A stretch of 64,000 nt of DNA, taken from assembly GCF_003931565.1 (NCBI RefSeq), contig NZ_RRYI01000005.1:124001-188000 (forward strand), in the 5' to 3' direction. The position numbers and the translations under genes are program-made. The notes under the pieces were generated by a model. It saw nothing but the letters and a program-made list of their open reading frames with translations. It was not told the DNA's origin and ran no database searches. Source of the DNA: Caulobacter sp. 602-1. Lineage in GTDB: Bacteria; Pseudomonadota; Alphaproteobacteria; Caulobacterales; Caulobacteraceae. Shown piece after piece: positions 1 through 8,088 of the stretch; positions within the stretch are counted from its first letter, which is position 1, and the number at the start of each line of letters is the position of its first letter.

Positions 1-2
1 AC

Positions 3-599
3 GGCCAGTGGTCGGTGTCGGGCTCGTACACCTGGGCCAGCCTGAAGGGGAACTACGAGGGCGGCGTGCGCTCGGAGAACGGCCAGCTGGCGATCAACAC
101 CACGGCCGACTTCGACTCGCCGGGCTTCCTGAACGGCGCCGACGGCTACCTGCCCAACCATCGCCGCCACACGTTCAAGGCCTATGGCAGCTACAAGGTC
201 AACGACTGGCTGACCCTGGGCGGCAACGGCCTGGTCCAGTCGCCGCGCAAGTACAGCTGCATCGGCATCGTGCCCAAGGCCGTCGACGCCACCGCCTATG
301 GCTATCAGGGCTACGGCTTCTACTGCCAGGGCAAGGTGGTCGAGCGCGGCTCGGCCTTCGAGGGCGACTGGGTGACCCAGTTCAACGCCTCGGCGGTGGT
401 GACCTTGCCGACGCCGGGCGACCGGTTCGACGCCTCGCTGCGGCTGGACGTCTTCAACCTGTTCAACTCGCACGCGGTGACCGCCTATCACGAGTTCGGC
501 GACGTGGGCGGCAGCGGCGCGGCGGACACCAACTTCCGCAAGCCGGTCGATTACCAGACCCCGCGCTACGCGCGGATCCAGTTGCGCGTCGCCTTCTAG
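3..599 (+). CDS. TonB-dependent receptor, C-terminal part (5' end outside window)
   Basis: This is the last ~198 residues of an outer-membrane beta-barrel receptor; the reading frame is already open at the first base, so the start lies upstream. It shows alternating aromatic/hydrophobic strands (SYTWASLKGNYEGG, FKAYGSYKVNDWLTLGG), the RLDVFNLFNSH segment typical of the last strands of TonB-dependent receptors, and the pattern RIQLRVAF with a terminal phenylalanine recognised by the BAM complex. Two cysteines (SCIG, FYCQG) lie in a predicted external loop, which is common in Caulobacter and Xanthomonas oar-like receptors. Substrate cannot be told from this fragment. The DeoR-type regulator just downstream would suit a carbohydrate-related substrate, but that is only neighbourhood inference. 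Confidence 0.85.
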   Translation, partial: GQWSVSGSYTWASLKGNYEGGVRSENGQLAINTTADFDSPGFLNGADGYLPNHRRHTFKAYGSYKVNDWLTLGGNGLVQSPRKYSCIGIVPKAVDATAYGYQGYGFYCQGKVVERGSAFEGDWVTQFNASAVVTLPTPGDRFDASLRLDVFNLFNSHAVTAYHEFGDVGGSGAADTNFRKPVDYQTPRYARIQLRVAF

Positions 600-610
600 G
601 ACGCGCGCGT

Positions 611-645
611 CCCCGGCCGGTCTCCCCAATCCCCGCCGGCCGGGG
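611..645 (+). terminator. GC-rich hairpin after the TonB receptor
   Basis: A perfect 10-bp inverted repeat (CCCCGGCCGG at 611-620, CCGGCCGGGG at 636-645) with a 15-nt loop starts 11 nt after the receptor stop codon. There is no T-run, so it may be a processing or stability hairpin rather than a classical intrinsic terminator. Confidence 0.4.
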
Positions 646-707
646 GCGCACTTCATCTATCGGGACTCACGGCATAGTGTCGCGCGGCCCGCGGAGACGG
701 ACAGAGA

Positions 708-1463
708 ATGCTCAAACGCTACGATCGTCAGCGCGATATCCTGAATCTGCTGGAGCCGAACCAGACGCGCGCCATCACCGACATCGCCAAGGCGCTGTCG
801 GTCTCGGAAGAGACGATCCGGCGCGAGCTGCGGGTGATGGAGGAGGCCGGGACGATCGTGCGCCTGCACGGCGCCGTCCGCCTGCCGCCGCAGGAGATCG
901 AAGGCCCGTTCGATCTGCGCATGCAGAAGAACGTCGCCGGCAAGACCCGCATCGCCGAGGCGGTCGTCAAGTTCATCTCGGACGGCGACACCCTGTTCCT
1001 CGACAGCGGCTCGACGTCCTGCTTCGTGGCCAAGGCCCTGGGCGAGCATCGCCAGCTGAAGATCATCACCAATTCCCTGGCCGTGGCCCAGGCGGTGCGC
1101 AAGGATCGCGGCCACACCCTGTTCCTGGCCGGCGGCGAGCTGAACGCGGCCTACCAGTCGTTCTCCGATCGTTACGCCCAGGACTTCCTGGCGGGCTTCC
1201 GGCCCAGCCTGTCGGTGCTGACCGTCGGCGCGGTCAGTCTGGAGCATGGCCTGATGGACCACTCGCCCAGCGAGGCGATCATGAGCCGCATCGCCTATTC
1301 GACGGCCAGCCGCGTGCTGCTGGCGGTGGATGAGGGCAAGTTCGGCCGCATCGGCCTGGTCCACACCGCCTCGTTGAAGGATGTCGACATCCTGGTCACG
1401 GACGCCGCGCTGAGCCCGGCGTTCCAGGACGCCTTTTCCCATGCCGAGGTCGTGGTGGCCTAG
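708..1463 (+). CDS. DeoR/GlpR-family transcriptional regulator
   Basis: A 251-residue repressor of the DeoR family, which usually controls sugar or sugar-phosphate metabolism and binds a phosphorylated sugar. The N-terminal winged helix-turn-helix is clear: RQRDILNLLE, then ITDIAKALSVSEETIRREL as the recognition region, then EEAGTIVRLHGAV. The C-terminal ISOCOT-like sensor has GDTLFLDSGSTS and ITNSLAVAQAV, followed by TVGAVSLEHGLMDHSPSEA and a DEGKFGR motif typical of the family. The ATG follows GACAGAGA. It lies alone downstream of the receptor and is followed by a convergent small gene, so its target cannot be read from an operon. Family assignment is firm; ligand unknown. Confidence 0.92.
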   Translation: MLKRYDRQRDILNLLEPNQTRAITDIAKALSVSEETIRRELRVMEEAGTIVRLHGAVRLPPQEIEGPFDLRMQKNVAGKTRIAEAVVKFISDGDTLFLDSGSTSCFVAKALGEHRQLKIITNSLAVAQAVRKDRGHTLFLAGGELNAAYQSFSDRYAQDFLAGFRPSLSVLTVGAVSLEHGLMDHSPSEAIMSRIAYSTASRVLLAVDEGKFGRIGLVHTASLKDVDILVTDAALSPAFQDAFSHAEVVVA

Positions 1464-1494
1464 GGACCGCCGCCGGGCCTGTCGCCATCGGGCC

Positions 1495-1869
1495 TCAGGT
1501 CGACGGCGCGGCGCTTTGACGCCAGGCGCGCGTAGCGAATTCGACGCTCCACAGCGCCGCCAGGATCGTCGAGACGACGAGCAGGGCGTTGAAGCCGCGC
1601 TCCCAGATCAGGCGTTGGTCCACGGCCTTGATGGCGGGGAGGGTGGTGCAGCGGCCTTCCGCCTTCACGGGGGACGGACCCTTGAGCGCTTCAAGACGGG
1701 CCAGGCGCTCGCTGGTGGCGCGCACTTCGACGCACCGCGTCCAATCCCCCCCGAGGGCGATGGCGTAGGACTTCAAGGGCGGGTCGCGCAGGAGGTCCGT
1801 GACGGAAAAGCCTACGGCGCCGACATAGGCCATCGCGCACAGCGCCATCAGAAGCTTTCGGCTGACCAC
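1495..1869 (-). CDS. Small membrane protein of unknown function
   Basis: A ~124-residue protein with two hydrophobic segments: an N-terminal helix (KLLMALCAMAYVGAVGFSV) and a C-terminal helix (FNALLVVSTILAALWSVEF), joined by a ~60-residue hydrophilic loop holding two cysteines (RCVEV and GRCTT) that could form a periplasmic disulfide. A longer frame continues upstream, but that extension is arginine/proline-rich and looks non-coding. I place the start at the GTG at 1869; the ATG at 1848 is the alternative, and neither has a strong ribosome-binding site. I do not recognise the family. It is convergent with the DeoR-type gene. Confidence 0.55.
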   Translation of the reverse strand: MVSRKLLMALCAMAYVGAVGFSVTDLLRDPPLKSYAIALGGDWTRCVEVRATSERLARLEALKGPSPVKAEGRCTTLPAIKAVDQRLIWERGFNALLVVSTILAALWSVEFATRAWRQSAAPST

Positions 1870-2316
1870 GTCGACATTCCAATTCTGGCGGAGGCGGAAA
1901 ACCGCGGAGAGCGTCGGTCCGAACCCTTGGGCCGCCCGGCAATTTGCTGGTGGTGTGGTGGGCGTCCCCGGCTTCGGGACCTTGGACCGTTCGCGGAGGA
2001 ACCTGTCCGAATGGCGTGACTTCGCGCCTCGGGGAGCTCGTAGCACGGACAGCCCCGAAGCGGGGAAATGATTGCGATCTCGGGGGTTCCGGATCGCGCG
2101 ATCATCTCAGAGCCGAGGACCACCCCCGCGCCAATCCCATCCGCCGTCGTTGAAGCGAAGTCTCCCGGCGCGGATGAAAAACGCACAGCGCTTTCAGGAG
2201 GCGGGCCGTGCGATGCGAGCGGGCTTTGATCTTCGTCATGGAGTCGGTGAATGTCGGGGCCAAGCTCGTCCATCCGGCGAGTCGACGTCCGGGGGGACTC
2301 GGCCAGGAGGCCTAGA
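1870..2316. other. Intergenic stretch without a supported gene
   Basis: About 450 nt between a small minus-strand gene and the plus-strand VIT-like transporter. Reading frames exist on both strands but have arginine/serine/proline-rich translations with no recognisable domain. A short CCCC-GAAGC-GGGG hairpin occurs around 2053-2065. The only clear signal is the ribosome-binding site CCAGGAGG at 2303-2310 belonging to the downstream gene. Confidence 0.5.
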
Positions 2317-3018
2317 ATGCGCGCTGTCTATCGCCATGTTGAGCGTCACCGCGTGTCGCGGATCGGCTGGCTGCGCGCCGCCGTGCTTGGCGCCAACGAC
2401 GGTCTGGTGTCCACCGCGAGCCTGATTGTCGGCGTGGCGTCGGCCGCGAAGTCTCCGGGGGAGGTGGTCGTCGCGGGCGTCGCCGCTGTTGTGGCCGGCG
2501 CGATGTCGATGGCCGCGGGCGAATATGTGTCGGTGAGCTCGCAGGCCGATACGGAAAAGGCGGAGCTGGCCCGTGAGGTCGCCGAACTCCGTGATCTGCC
2601 CGAAGCCGAGCACGAGGAACTGGCCCAGATCTATATCAGCCGCGGCGTCGAACCGGAAACCGCGCGCCTGGTCGCGACGCAGCTGATGGCCAAGGACGCG
2701 CTCGCGGCGCACGCCCGCGACGAGCTGGGCCTTTCGGACTTGACCGGCGCCCGGCCGGTCCAGGCGGCGTTCTCGTCCGCCGCCAGTTTCGCCGCCGGGG
2801 CGGTTTTGCCCCTCGTGGTCGCGGTGGCGGCGCCGCGCGCGATGCTGAGCGGCGCGGTGACGATCGCCTCGCTCTGCGGCCTGGCGATCCTCGGCTATGT
2901 CGGCGCCAAGGCCGGCGATGCGTCGCCTTGGCGGGGCGTCGTTCGTGTCACGCTGTGGGGCGCGGTGGCGATGGCCGTGACGGCCGTCATAGGGCGCTTC
3001 GTGGGCGCGGCGATCTGA
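2317..3018 (+). CDS. VIT1/CCC1-family (DUF125) transporter
   Basis: A 233-residue membrane protein of the vacuolar iron transporter/CCC1 superfamily, which moves Fe(II) or Mn(II) across membranes. The signature first helix region GANDGLVSTASLIVGV is present, followed by a second helix ending MSMAAGEYVSVSSQADTE. A charged cytosolic segment rich in Glu follows (ELAREVAELRD, EAEHEELAQIY), corresponding to the metal-binding domain of VIT proteins, then three C-terminal hydrophobic segments. The ATG at 2317 was chosen because CCAGGAGG lies 6 nt upstream; a longer in-frame extension is not protein-like. Bacterial members are linked to iron/manganese homeostasis; direction of transport is unknown here. 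Confidence 0.9.
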   Translation: MRAVYRHVERHRVSRIGWLRAAVLGANDGLVSTASLIVGVASAAKSPGEVVVAGVAAVVAGAMSMAAGEYVSVSSQADTEKAELAREVAELRDLPEAEHEELAQIYISRGVEPETARLVATQLMAKDALAAHARDELGLSDLTGARPVQAAFSSAASFAAGAVLPLVVAVAAPRAMLSGAVTIASLCGLAILGYVGAKAGDASPWRGVVRVTLWGAVAMAVTAVIGRFVGAAI

Positions 3019-3036
3019 TCGCCACGCCCACGCTAT

Positions 3037-3690
3037 CTAGCGCAGCTTGGCCTGGGCCTGGCTGAGAAGGGCCGACGCCTGGGCCTTGCGGCCCTTGTCG
3101 GCGATCTCCCGGCCCGGACGCGGCGGCGCGGCCAGCGCCTTCTGCAGCGCCTTGCTGGCGCCGGCATAGTCGTTCTGGCGCATCAGGAAATCGCCGTAGA
3201 AGAAGTTGGAGTCCACGCCGTTGGGATTGGCCGCGAGGGCCTTCTGCAGATAGCTCCGCGCCTTGGCGGGATCGCCGAAGCCGATCGGGAAGCCCGGCAC
3301 CTGGGCGTAGAGCGAGCCCAGGCTGGTGTAAACGGAGCCGTCCCCCAGCGCGTTGGGATTGATCTTCTCGGCGCGTTCCAGAAGGGACCTCGACTCCTTG
3401 GCAAGGGCCAGTCCGCCGAGCCCGCCCTTGGCGCCGGCCTGGGTGGCCTTGGCGATGGCTTCCCAGACGAGGGGCTCGGCGCGGCCGGGGATCTGCTTGG
3501 CCAGGGCGTCGGCGTCGGCGGCCACCTGCGCGGCGGCCGCGCCCTGGGCGCCCTTGTCGGCGATCTCATAGTTGGCGTGGGCCCAGGCGCGGGCGAGGCC
3601 GTCCAGGCGGGGGTCGAGCGCATCGGCCCGGGCGGCGCCGGCCGCCAGCGAGAGGGCCAGGCCGAAGGCGACGAGGGATTTCTGAATCAT
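3037..3690 (-). CDS. Secreted tetratricopeptide-repeat protein
   Basis: A 217-residue protein with a signal peptide (SLVAFGLALSLAAGAARA, cleavage near residue 22) followed by helical repeats. At least two TPR-like units are visible in the C-terminal half: AKARSYLQKALAANPNGVDS and YAGASKALQKALAAP, with the typical Ala/Tyr/Pro spacing. The middle region (LLERAEKINPNALGDGSVY) matches another unit. It is a likely periplasmic scaffold. Its start is only 19 nt from the divergent-looking end of the SDR gene on the same strand, so it may be the last gene of the 3.0-7.3 kb minus-strand run. I cannot assign a partner; it somewhat resembles TatT-type periplasmic TPR proteins of TRAP systems, but no TRAP genes are present. 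Confidence 0.8.
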   Translation of the reverse strand: MIQKSLVAFGLALSLAAGAARADALDPRLDGLARAWAHANYEIADKGAQGAAAAQVAADADALAKQIPGRAEPLVWEAIAKATQAGAKGGLGGLALAKESRSLLERAEKINPNALGDGSVYTSLGSLYAQVPGFPIGFGDPAKARSYLQKALAANPNGVDSNFFYGDFLMRQNDYAGASKALQKALAAPPRPGREIADKGRKAQASALLSQAQAKLR

Positions 3691-3708
3691 GGCGATGTCC
3701 TGGAGTGA

Positions 3709-4461
3709 TCAGCGCGCGAACAGCTGCGCGGCCTTGCGGTCGTTGGCGGAGAGGGCGCGGTCGACGAGACCGGGCAGCAGGGCGTTCAGGCGAACGAAGA
3801 AGGCTTCGGGGAAGCCCAGATACACGTCGCGGCGTCGCGCCCGGATGGCCGAGACGATCCGTCTGGCCGTGGCGTCGGGCCGGTCGATCTGCATCTGGGT
3901 GAGCTTGGCGAACTCCAGCACCCGATCCGACACCATCGCCGTCCGCACCGCGCGGGGCGCGATGTAGGTCACATCCACGCCCGTCCCAGCCACCTCGCGC
4001 CGAAGGGCCTGGCTGAACCCGCGCAGTCCGGCCTTGGCGCTGGAATAGCTGGCGAAGTGGGCGAAGTTGATCGAGCCGAAGATCGAGCCGATGTTGACGA
4101 TCTGCCCCGCCCCGCGCGCCTTCATGCCGGGCAGCACGGCCTGAGTCAGCCGGACGGGCGCAACCAGGTTGACCATGTAGCCGGCCACCAGGCTCTCAGA
4201 ATCCTCCGTCTCGACCGGGCCGAAATGCTGGACGCCGGCGAGGTTCACGAGGATGTCCCAACGGCGCTGGCCAACGTCCTTGGCGGCCGCTTCAATGCTG
4301 GCGGGCGTCGAAAGGTCATGGGGCAGAAAGTCCACGTCGGCGTCCGGGCGGTTTCGTCCGAGCGCCGTGACACGCGCGCCTTCGTCGACCAGTTGCCGGG
4401 CCACCAAGGCGCCGAGGCCGCCCGAGGCCCCGGTGACGAGAACGGTCTTGTTCTCAAGCAT
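3709..4461 (-). CDS. Short-chain dehydrogenase/reductase (cluster gene 4)
   Basis: A 250-residue classical SDR, expected to oxidise or reduce a carbonyl/hydroxyl using NAD(P)H. The Rossmann motif TGASGGLG lies at residues 10-17, NLAG at ~73-76, and the catalytic Ser126, Tyr139 and Lys143 (YSSAK) are all in place. The C-terminal half (YIAPRAVRTAMVS) has the usual substrate-loop position. Its ATG overlaps the 3' end of the upstream iron-enzyme gene by 8 nt, so the two are translationally coupled. It is the last enzyme of the hemolysin-family / acyl ligase / iron enzyme cluster, where it could reduce an acyl-derived intermediate. That role is inferred from position only. Confidence 0.92.
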   Translation of the reverse strand: MLENKTVLVTGASGGLGALVARQLVDEGARVTALGRNRPDADVDFLPHDLSTPASIEAAAKDVGQRRWDILVNLAGVQHFGPVETEDSESLVAGYMVNLVAPVRLTQAVLPGMKARGAGQIVNIGSIFGSINFAHFASYSSAKAGLRGFSQALRREVAGTGVDVTYIAPRAVRTAMVSDRVLEFAKLTQMQIDRPDATARRIVSAIRARRRDVYLGFPEAFFVRLNALLPGLVDRALSANDRKAAQLFAR

Positions 4462-5122
4462 GGGCCGTTTCCCGGACGTGCGGGATCGAGCGGAACACCG
4501 CGGCGAAGCGCTGGAAGATCGCCTTGGCGACCTCGATGATCGCGGCCTGGTCGGCGGGATCGTCGACCTGGTTCATCAGCGTCTCGAAGAAGCTCAGGTG
4601 CTCGATGTCCAGCGCTCCGTGTGAGGTGAGGTAGCTGAAGCACTCCGGACCCAGGCCAAGGTTCTTGGCGACCGCCTCGGCGCCCTGCGTCGCGAGCCGA
4701 ACGCTGGTGCCTTCCAGCACGAAGACCATGCCAAAGAAGCCCATCGGGTTGGCGTTGCGGATATAGTCGTAGGCGTAGTCGGTCATCGCCAGCGTCGCCG
4801 GACGTGGCGCGCCGGCGCGAACGGCTTCCGGATCGCCGCCGCAGTTCTTGATGTCGCTGAGGATCCAGTGTTCGTGGCCGGTCTCTTCGGCGATATATTC
4901 GTCCAGGGCCTCCACGAAGCGTCGGTGAGCCTCGTCCATGCCGGCGCGGGCCTCGCGCATCAGCGGCACGGTGTGCTTCACGTGATGATAGGCCTCGGTC
5001 AGGTAGGCGATGTAGGTCTCGCGCGAGATGCGGCCCGTCAGGCCGTCCTGAATCTGCGGCGTCGAGGCGAGCTCCATCTGTCCGTCGACCGTTTCGGTCA
5101 CGAGGCGTTGATAGAAATTCAC
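4454..5122 (-). CDS. Haem-oxygenase-fold iron-containing redox enzyme (cluster gene 3)
   Basis: A 222-residue all-helical protein of the haem-oxygenase-like / TenA-PqqC superfamily (iron-containing redox enzyme type). Candidate metal ligands are visible at family positions: His46/47/50 (YHHVKH), Glu80 and His83 (EETGHEHW), Glu137 (FVLEG), and His168, Asp172, His175 (HGALDIEH). That HxxxDxxH pattern with an ExxH upstream is the arrangement seen in haem-oxygenase-like diiron oxidases such as UndA. The GTG start at 5122 is chosen because AGGAG lies 6-7 nt upstream and GTGA overlaps the stop of the acyl-ligase gene by 4 nt. Likely role: oxidative modification of an acyl substrate activated by the neighbour. 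Metal and reaction are inferred. Confidence 0.85.
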   Translation of the reverse strand: MNFYQRLVTETVDGQMELASTPQIQDGLTGRISRETYIAYLTEAYHHVKHTVPLMREARAGMDEAHRRFVEALDEYIAEETGHEHWILSDIKNCGGDPEAVRAGAPRPATLAMTDYAYDYIRNANPMGFFGMVFVLEGTSVRLATQGAEAVAKNLGLGPECFSYLTSHGALDIEHLSFFETLMNQVDDPADQAAIIEVAKAIFQRFAAVFRSIPHVRETAHA

Positions 5123-6585
5123 GCGAGATCTCCTGTCGTGGAAGCTTCCATGAAGTCCCGGTAGCGGGCGCCGAGCACCGCGCGTCGAGGACGTCCGTTG
5201 TTGGTCAATTCGCCAGCGGCGGGGTCGAAGGCGTCGCGTGCGAGCCAGCGGCCGATCCGGGCGTAGGGCGGAAGGTTGGCGTTGGCGCGGGCGACGGCGC
5301 CCGCGATCGCCGCTTCGTCCATGCCTGGGATGAGGGGCACGATCAGCGCCGAGAGCTCGGCCTGGGCCTCGCCCAGCACCACGGCCTGGCGGATCTCGGG
5401 CTGGGCGGTCAGCTCGCTCTCGACCCATTCGGGCGCGACGTTGCGGCCGTGGCTGGTGATGATCGTGTTCAGGCGTCGGCCGGAAATGCGCAGGAAGCCG
5501 TCCTCGTCGATCTCGCCGAGATCGCCCGTGAAAACCGGGCCGTCGTGCGTAGAGCCGCCCGCGTAACCGAGGAAGCCGGAGTTCTCGACGACGATCTCGC
5601 CCTCGCGGATGGCGACGCCCAGGTGGGGCAGGGGGCGTCCGACCGTTCCCGCCTTGCGCGCCGACGGCGTATTGAGCGCGACGACGGAGGCGCATTCGCT
5701 GAGGCCGTAGCCCTCGTAGACCGGCAGACCCAGCTCATCGGCCCGGGCCAGCAGCGACGGCGCGACCTTGGCGCCGCCGACGGCGACCAGGGTCAGGTCG
5801 GGCAGGCGTACGCCGGTGAAGGTCATGACCATCATCAGGGCGCGCAGCAGTTCGGGCACGAGGATCAGGCTGTTGGCCCGCTGTTCGGCGATCGCGCCGG
5901 CCAGCTTGGGCAGGTCCGGACGGAAGGGGTCGGCCAAGCCCAGTTGGTCGGGCGGCAATATGTGATAGCGGCCGCCGGCCAGCAGGGTGGTGTAGAGACC
6001 GGCCACGTTCTCCAGCAGGATCGACAGCGGCAGCAGAGGCAGGTGCAGGCCGGCATAGTTCGCGCCGATGGCCTGAACCAGGGAGCTGGCGACCGCCTCC
6101 ATGTGCTGGCGCGACAGGCAGACGCCCTTCGGCTGGCCGGTGGAACCGGATGTGTAGGTGATCTTGGCGGTTCCGGCGGGCAGTCGCCGGTCCGGCAGGG
6201 ACAGCGGCGTCACGCGCAGCGGCGACCCGGCGATGCTCAGGTCGCCATTGGCGGCGTCGGAAAGCTCGACCAGCAGGCTGGCGCCCGCGTCGGCCATGGC
6301 GTGCTGGCGCTGGGCGTCGGTGAAGAAGCCCGGCAGCGGAAGACTGGCCCAGCCCAGGCGGGCCAGGGCGAGGTCCAGAATGACCCAGGCCGCCCCGTTC
6401 GGCAGGCGTACGGCGATCGGCGAGCCTGGCCTGACGAGCGGAGCCCAAAGGAAGAGATCCCGCGCCGCGGCGGCGATGGCGGTCTCGAGCGCGCCGTAGC
6501 TGAAGGCGCTGGTCTGGTCGCTGAGCGCGATGGCGCCGTCACCGAGACGCGCGCGCTGAGCGATGGCGGCGAGGACGAGGCTCAT
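5119..6585 (-). CDS. AMP-forming acyl ligase (cluster gene 2)
   Basis: A 488-residue member of the ANL adenylating superfamily, which activates a carboxylate as acyl-AMP. Motifs in order: P-loop TYTSGSTGQPKG (144-154), EGYGLSE (A5 region), FTGDLGEIDEDGFLRISGRR (hinge/A8 region) and HGRNVAPEWVE. The usual A10 catalytic lysine (PxxxxGK) appears as LTNNGRPRR, with Arg465 where Lys is expected, so the adenylation half-reaction may be altered. It overlaps the preceding hemolysin-family gene (ATGA) and the following iron enzyme (GTGA), which implies a fixed stoichiometry. No carrier protein is encoded nearby, so the acyl acceptor is unknown; CoA, a cellular ACP or a free amine are all possible. Confidence 0.9.
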   Translation of the reverse strand: MSLVLAAIAQRARLGDGAIALSDQTSAFSYGALETAIAAAARDLFLWAPLVRPGSPIAVRLPNGAAWVILDLALARLGWASLPLPGFFTDAQRQHAMADAGASLLVELSDAANGDLSIAGSPLRVTPLSLPDRRLPAGTAKITYTSGSTGQPKGVCLSRQHMEAVASSLVQAIGANYAGLHLPLLPLSILLENVAGLYTTLLAGGRYHILPPDQLGLADPFRPDLPKLAGAIAEQRANSLILVPELLRALMMVMTFTGVRLPDLTLVAVGGAKVAPSLLARADELGLPVYEGYGLSECASVVALNTPSARKAGTVGRPLPHLGVAIREGEIVVENSGFLGYAGGSTHDGPVFTGDLGEIDEDGFLRISGRRLNTIITSHGRNVAPEWVESELTAQPEIRQAVVLGEAQAELSALIVPLIPGMDEAAIAGAVARANANLPPYARIGRWLARDAFDPAAGELTNNGRPRRAVLGARYRDFMEASTTGDLA

Positions 6586-7301
6586 GGACGATCTCCCAGG
6601 CGGGGATGCAAACGGGAGCAGGCGCCTTGGATCGGCGGCGGCTGGGTCATCAGCAGTTGAGCGAGCGGTTCGAGTGTGGGGGCGATGGCGCCGGCCAACA
6701 CCTCCGGATCGCGTTCGTAGTAGCCGCCCCAGTCCTTGACCTCCGGGCCCAGTCGCGCGGGGTCAGCCGGCGTCAGCCGCCGGGTTGGAAAGCCGACGCG
6801 ACTGAAGGTCCGGCGCAGCTGTCGCGTCGCGGTGGCCACGGCGTGCTCGCATCCCGCGTGGTGCAGATGGCGCGCCAGGGCCATGAAGAGGAACAGGGAC
6901 GCACCGGCGCTCTGGGACGCCAGGCTGCCGATCTCGGCCACTTCGTCGCGACGGGCGGCCGCGCCGGTCGCCGCGCGAAGGGCCGTCTCGATCGGCTCGT
7001 CCAGATAGCGTTCGAGGAACAACGGCGCCTCGCTCGCGAGCCGAAAGCCGACGGCGGCGTGGATCCGGCCCGCGGCGTCCTGCACGCTCATCAGGGTCGG
7101 ATAGTGGGATCGGATCCGGCTGCCGAACGCCTCGGCGTAGGTCGCCTCGATATAGGCTTCCACCCGCAGACGCTCGGGACGGAAATGGTTGTGGATCGAG
7201 ATGATCCGCGGCTCGACGGACGTGAACCGGCGCACGCGGTCGGCGTCGAAGCACAGGCTGCCGACGCGGGCGCCGTCGTTCATCATCATCACTTCCAGCA
7301 A
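6582..7301 (-). CDS. Thermostable-hemolysin-family protein (cluster gene 1)
   Basis: A ~239-residue protein matching the family named after the Vibrio thermostable (delta-VPH) hemolysin. Visible features are IHNHFRPERLRVEAYIEATY near the N-terminus, then SVQDAAGRIHAAVGFRLASE, LFLERYLDEPIE, and EIGSLASQSAG followed by a helix rich in Ala/His. That layout resembles GNAT or autoinducer-synthase folds (strand-turn-strand with a substrate-binding FLERYLDEP segment) more than a pore-former, so an acyltransferase-like role is my inference. AGGAG lies 6 nt before the TTG at 7301; the ATG triplet run at 7289/7286/7283, next to GGAAG, is an alternative. It is the first gene of the cluster and overlaps the ligase by 4 nt (ATGA). 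Confidence 0.8.
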   Translation of the reverse strand: MLEVMMMNDGARVGSLCFDADRVRRFTSVEPRIISIHNHFRPERLRVEAYIEATYAEAFGSRIRSHYPTLMSVQDAAGRIHAAVGFRLASEAPLFLERYLDEPIETALRAATGAAARRDEVAEIGSLASQSAGASLFLFMALARHLHHAGCEHAVATATRQLRRTFSRVGFPTRRLTPADPARLGPEVKDWGGYYERDPEVLAGAIAPTLEPLAQLLMTQPPPIQGACSRLHPRLGDRP

Positions 7302-7463
7302 GGGGATCTCCTGTCCGGCGCATGATCGAGCGCTTCGACCGGCAAGGACGACGTCCTTCGAGGGGCGCCTCAAAGCTTTCGACGGTTGCGCGGCGTCCGC
7401 GGTTCGGAAAGATTGTCGCAGGCGCGGATTCTGCGCTGACCCCTCGAGGAGCGCGACCGCGCC

Positions 7464-7991
7464 TTGGACGACACAGACGTCCATCCCCTGCTTTCCGCCT
7501 ATCTGGAGCGGCGCGAGAGCCTGCTGCGGTATTTCCGCGTGCGTCTGCGGTCGGACGAGGCCGCCGAGGATCTGGTGCAGGACATCTATCTCAAGATCGT
7601 CGATCGGCGCGCCGAGACCATCGACAACCCCGTGGCCTATCTCTACCGCCTGGGGACGAACCTGATGCTGGATCGGATCAAGGTCCGGCGAAGGGCCGAG
7701 GCGCGCGACGCCCAATGGCGCGGAGCGCATGTGTCGGACATCGGCGGCGACCAGGTCGTTGACGAGGTTCCCGCGGACCAGGCCACCGCCGCCAAGCAGC
7801 AGCTTTCCCGGGTCCTGGAGGCGGTCGAGGCGATGCCGCCGGCCGCGCGGGAGGCGTTCCGCCTGCACAAGCTGGAGGGCTTGAGCCATGCCGAGACCGC
7901 GGCGGCGATGGGGGTCTCGCGGTCCAGCATCGAGAAATACATGATGGCCAGTCTCAAGCTGATCGTCGCCAAGGTCGGGCGATGGCCATGA
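7464..7991 (+). CDS. ECF (FecI-like) RNA polymerase sigma factor
   Basis: A 175-residue extracytoplasmic-function sigma factor. Region 2 contains DEAAEDLVQDIYLKIVDRR and NPVAYLYRLGTNLMLDRIK; region 4 contains LHKLEGLSHAETAAAMGVSRSSIEKYM, the -35 recognition helix. It starts from TTG at 7464, with GAGGAG about 12 nt upstream; no better start is in frame. The next two genes encode a FecR-type antisigma factor and a TonB receptor with an STN domain, the standard cell-surface-signalling trio, so it should activate its own receptor operon when the ligand binds. It diverges from the hemolysin-family cluster across a ~160-nt intergenic region and could control that too. Confidence 0.93.
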   Translation: MDDTDVHPLLSAYLERRESLLRYFRVRLRSDEAAEDLVQDIYLKIVDRRAETIDNPVAYLYRLGTNLMLDRIKVRRRAEARDAQWRGAHVSDIGGDQVVDEVPADQATAAKQQLSRVLEAVEAMPPAAREAFRLHKLEGLSHAETAAAMGVSRSSIEKYMMASLKLIVAKVGRWP

Positions 7992-8088
7992 GATCGACGC
8001 GCGAGATTTCTTTGAGGCGCCGGCCGCTTTATGGCGTCTTTGGGGCGAACGGGAAGGCTGACGGCCTTCCAAGACACGGCGAAGTCCT

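Noticed and set aside
1870..2273. Long minus-strand frame continuing upstream of the small membrane protein, and other frames here.
   Set aside because: Arg/Pro/Ser-rich translations without domains or start signals; typical of GC-rich shadow frames.
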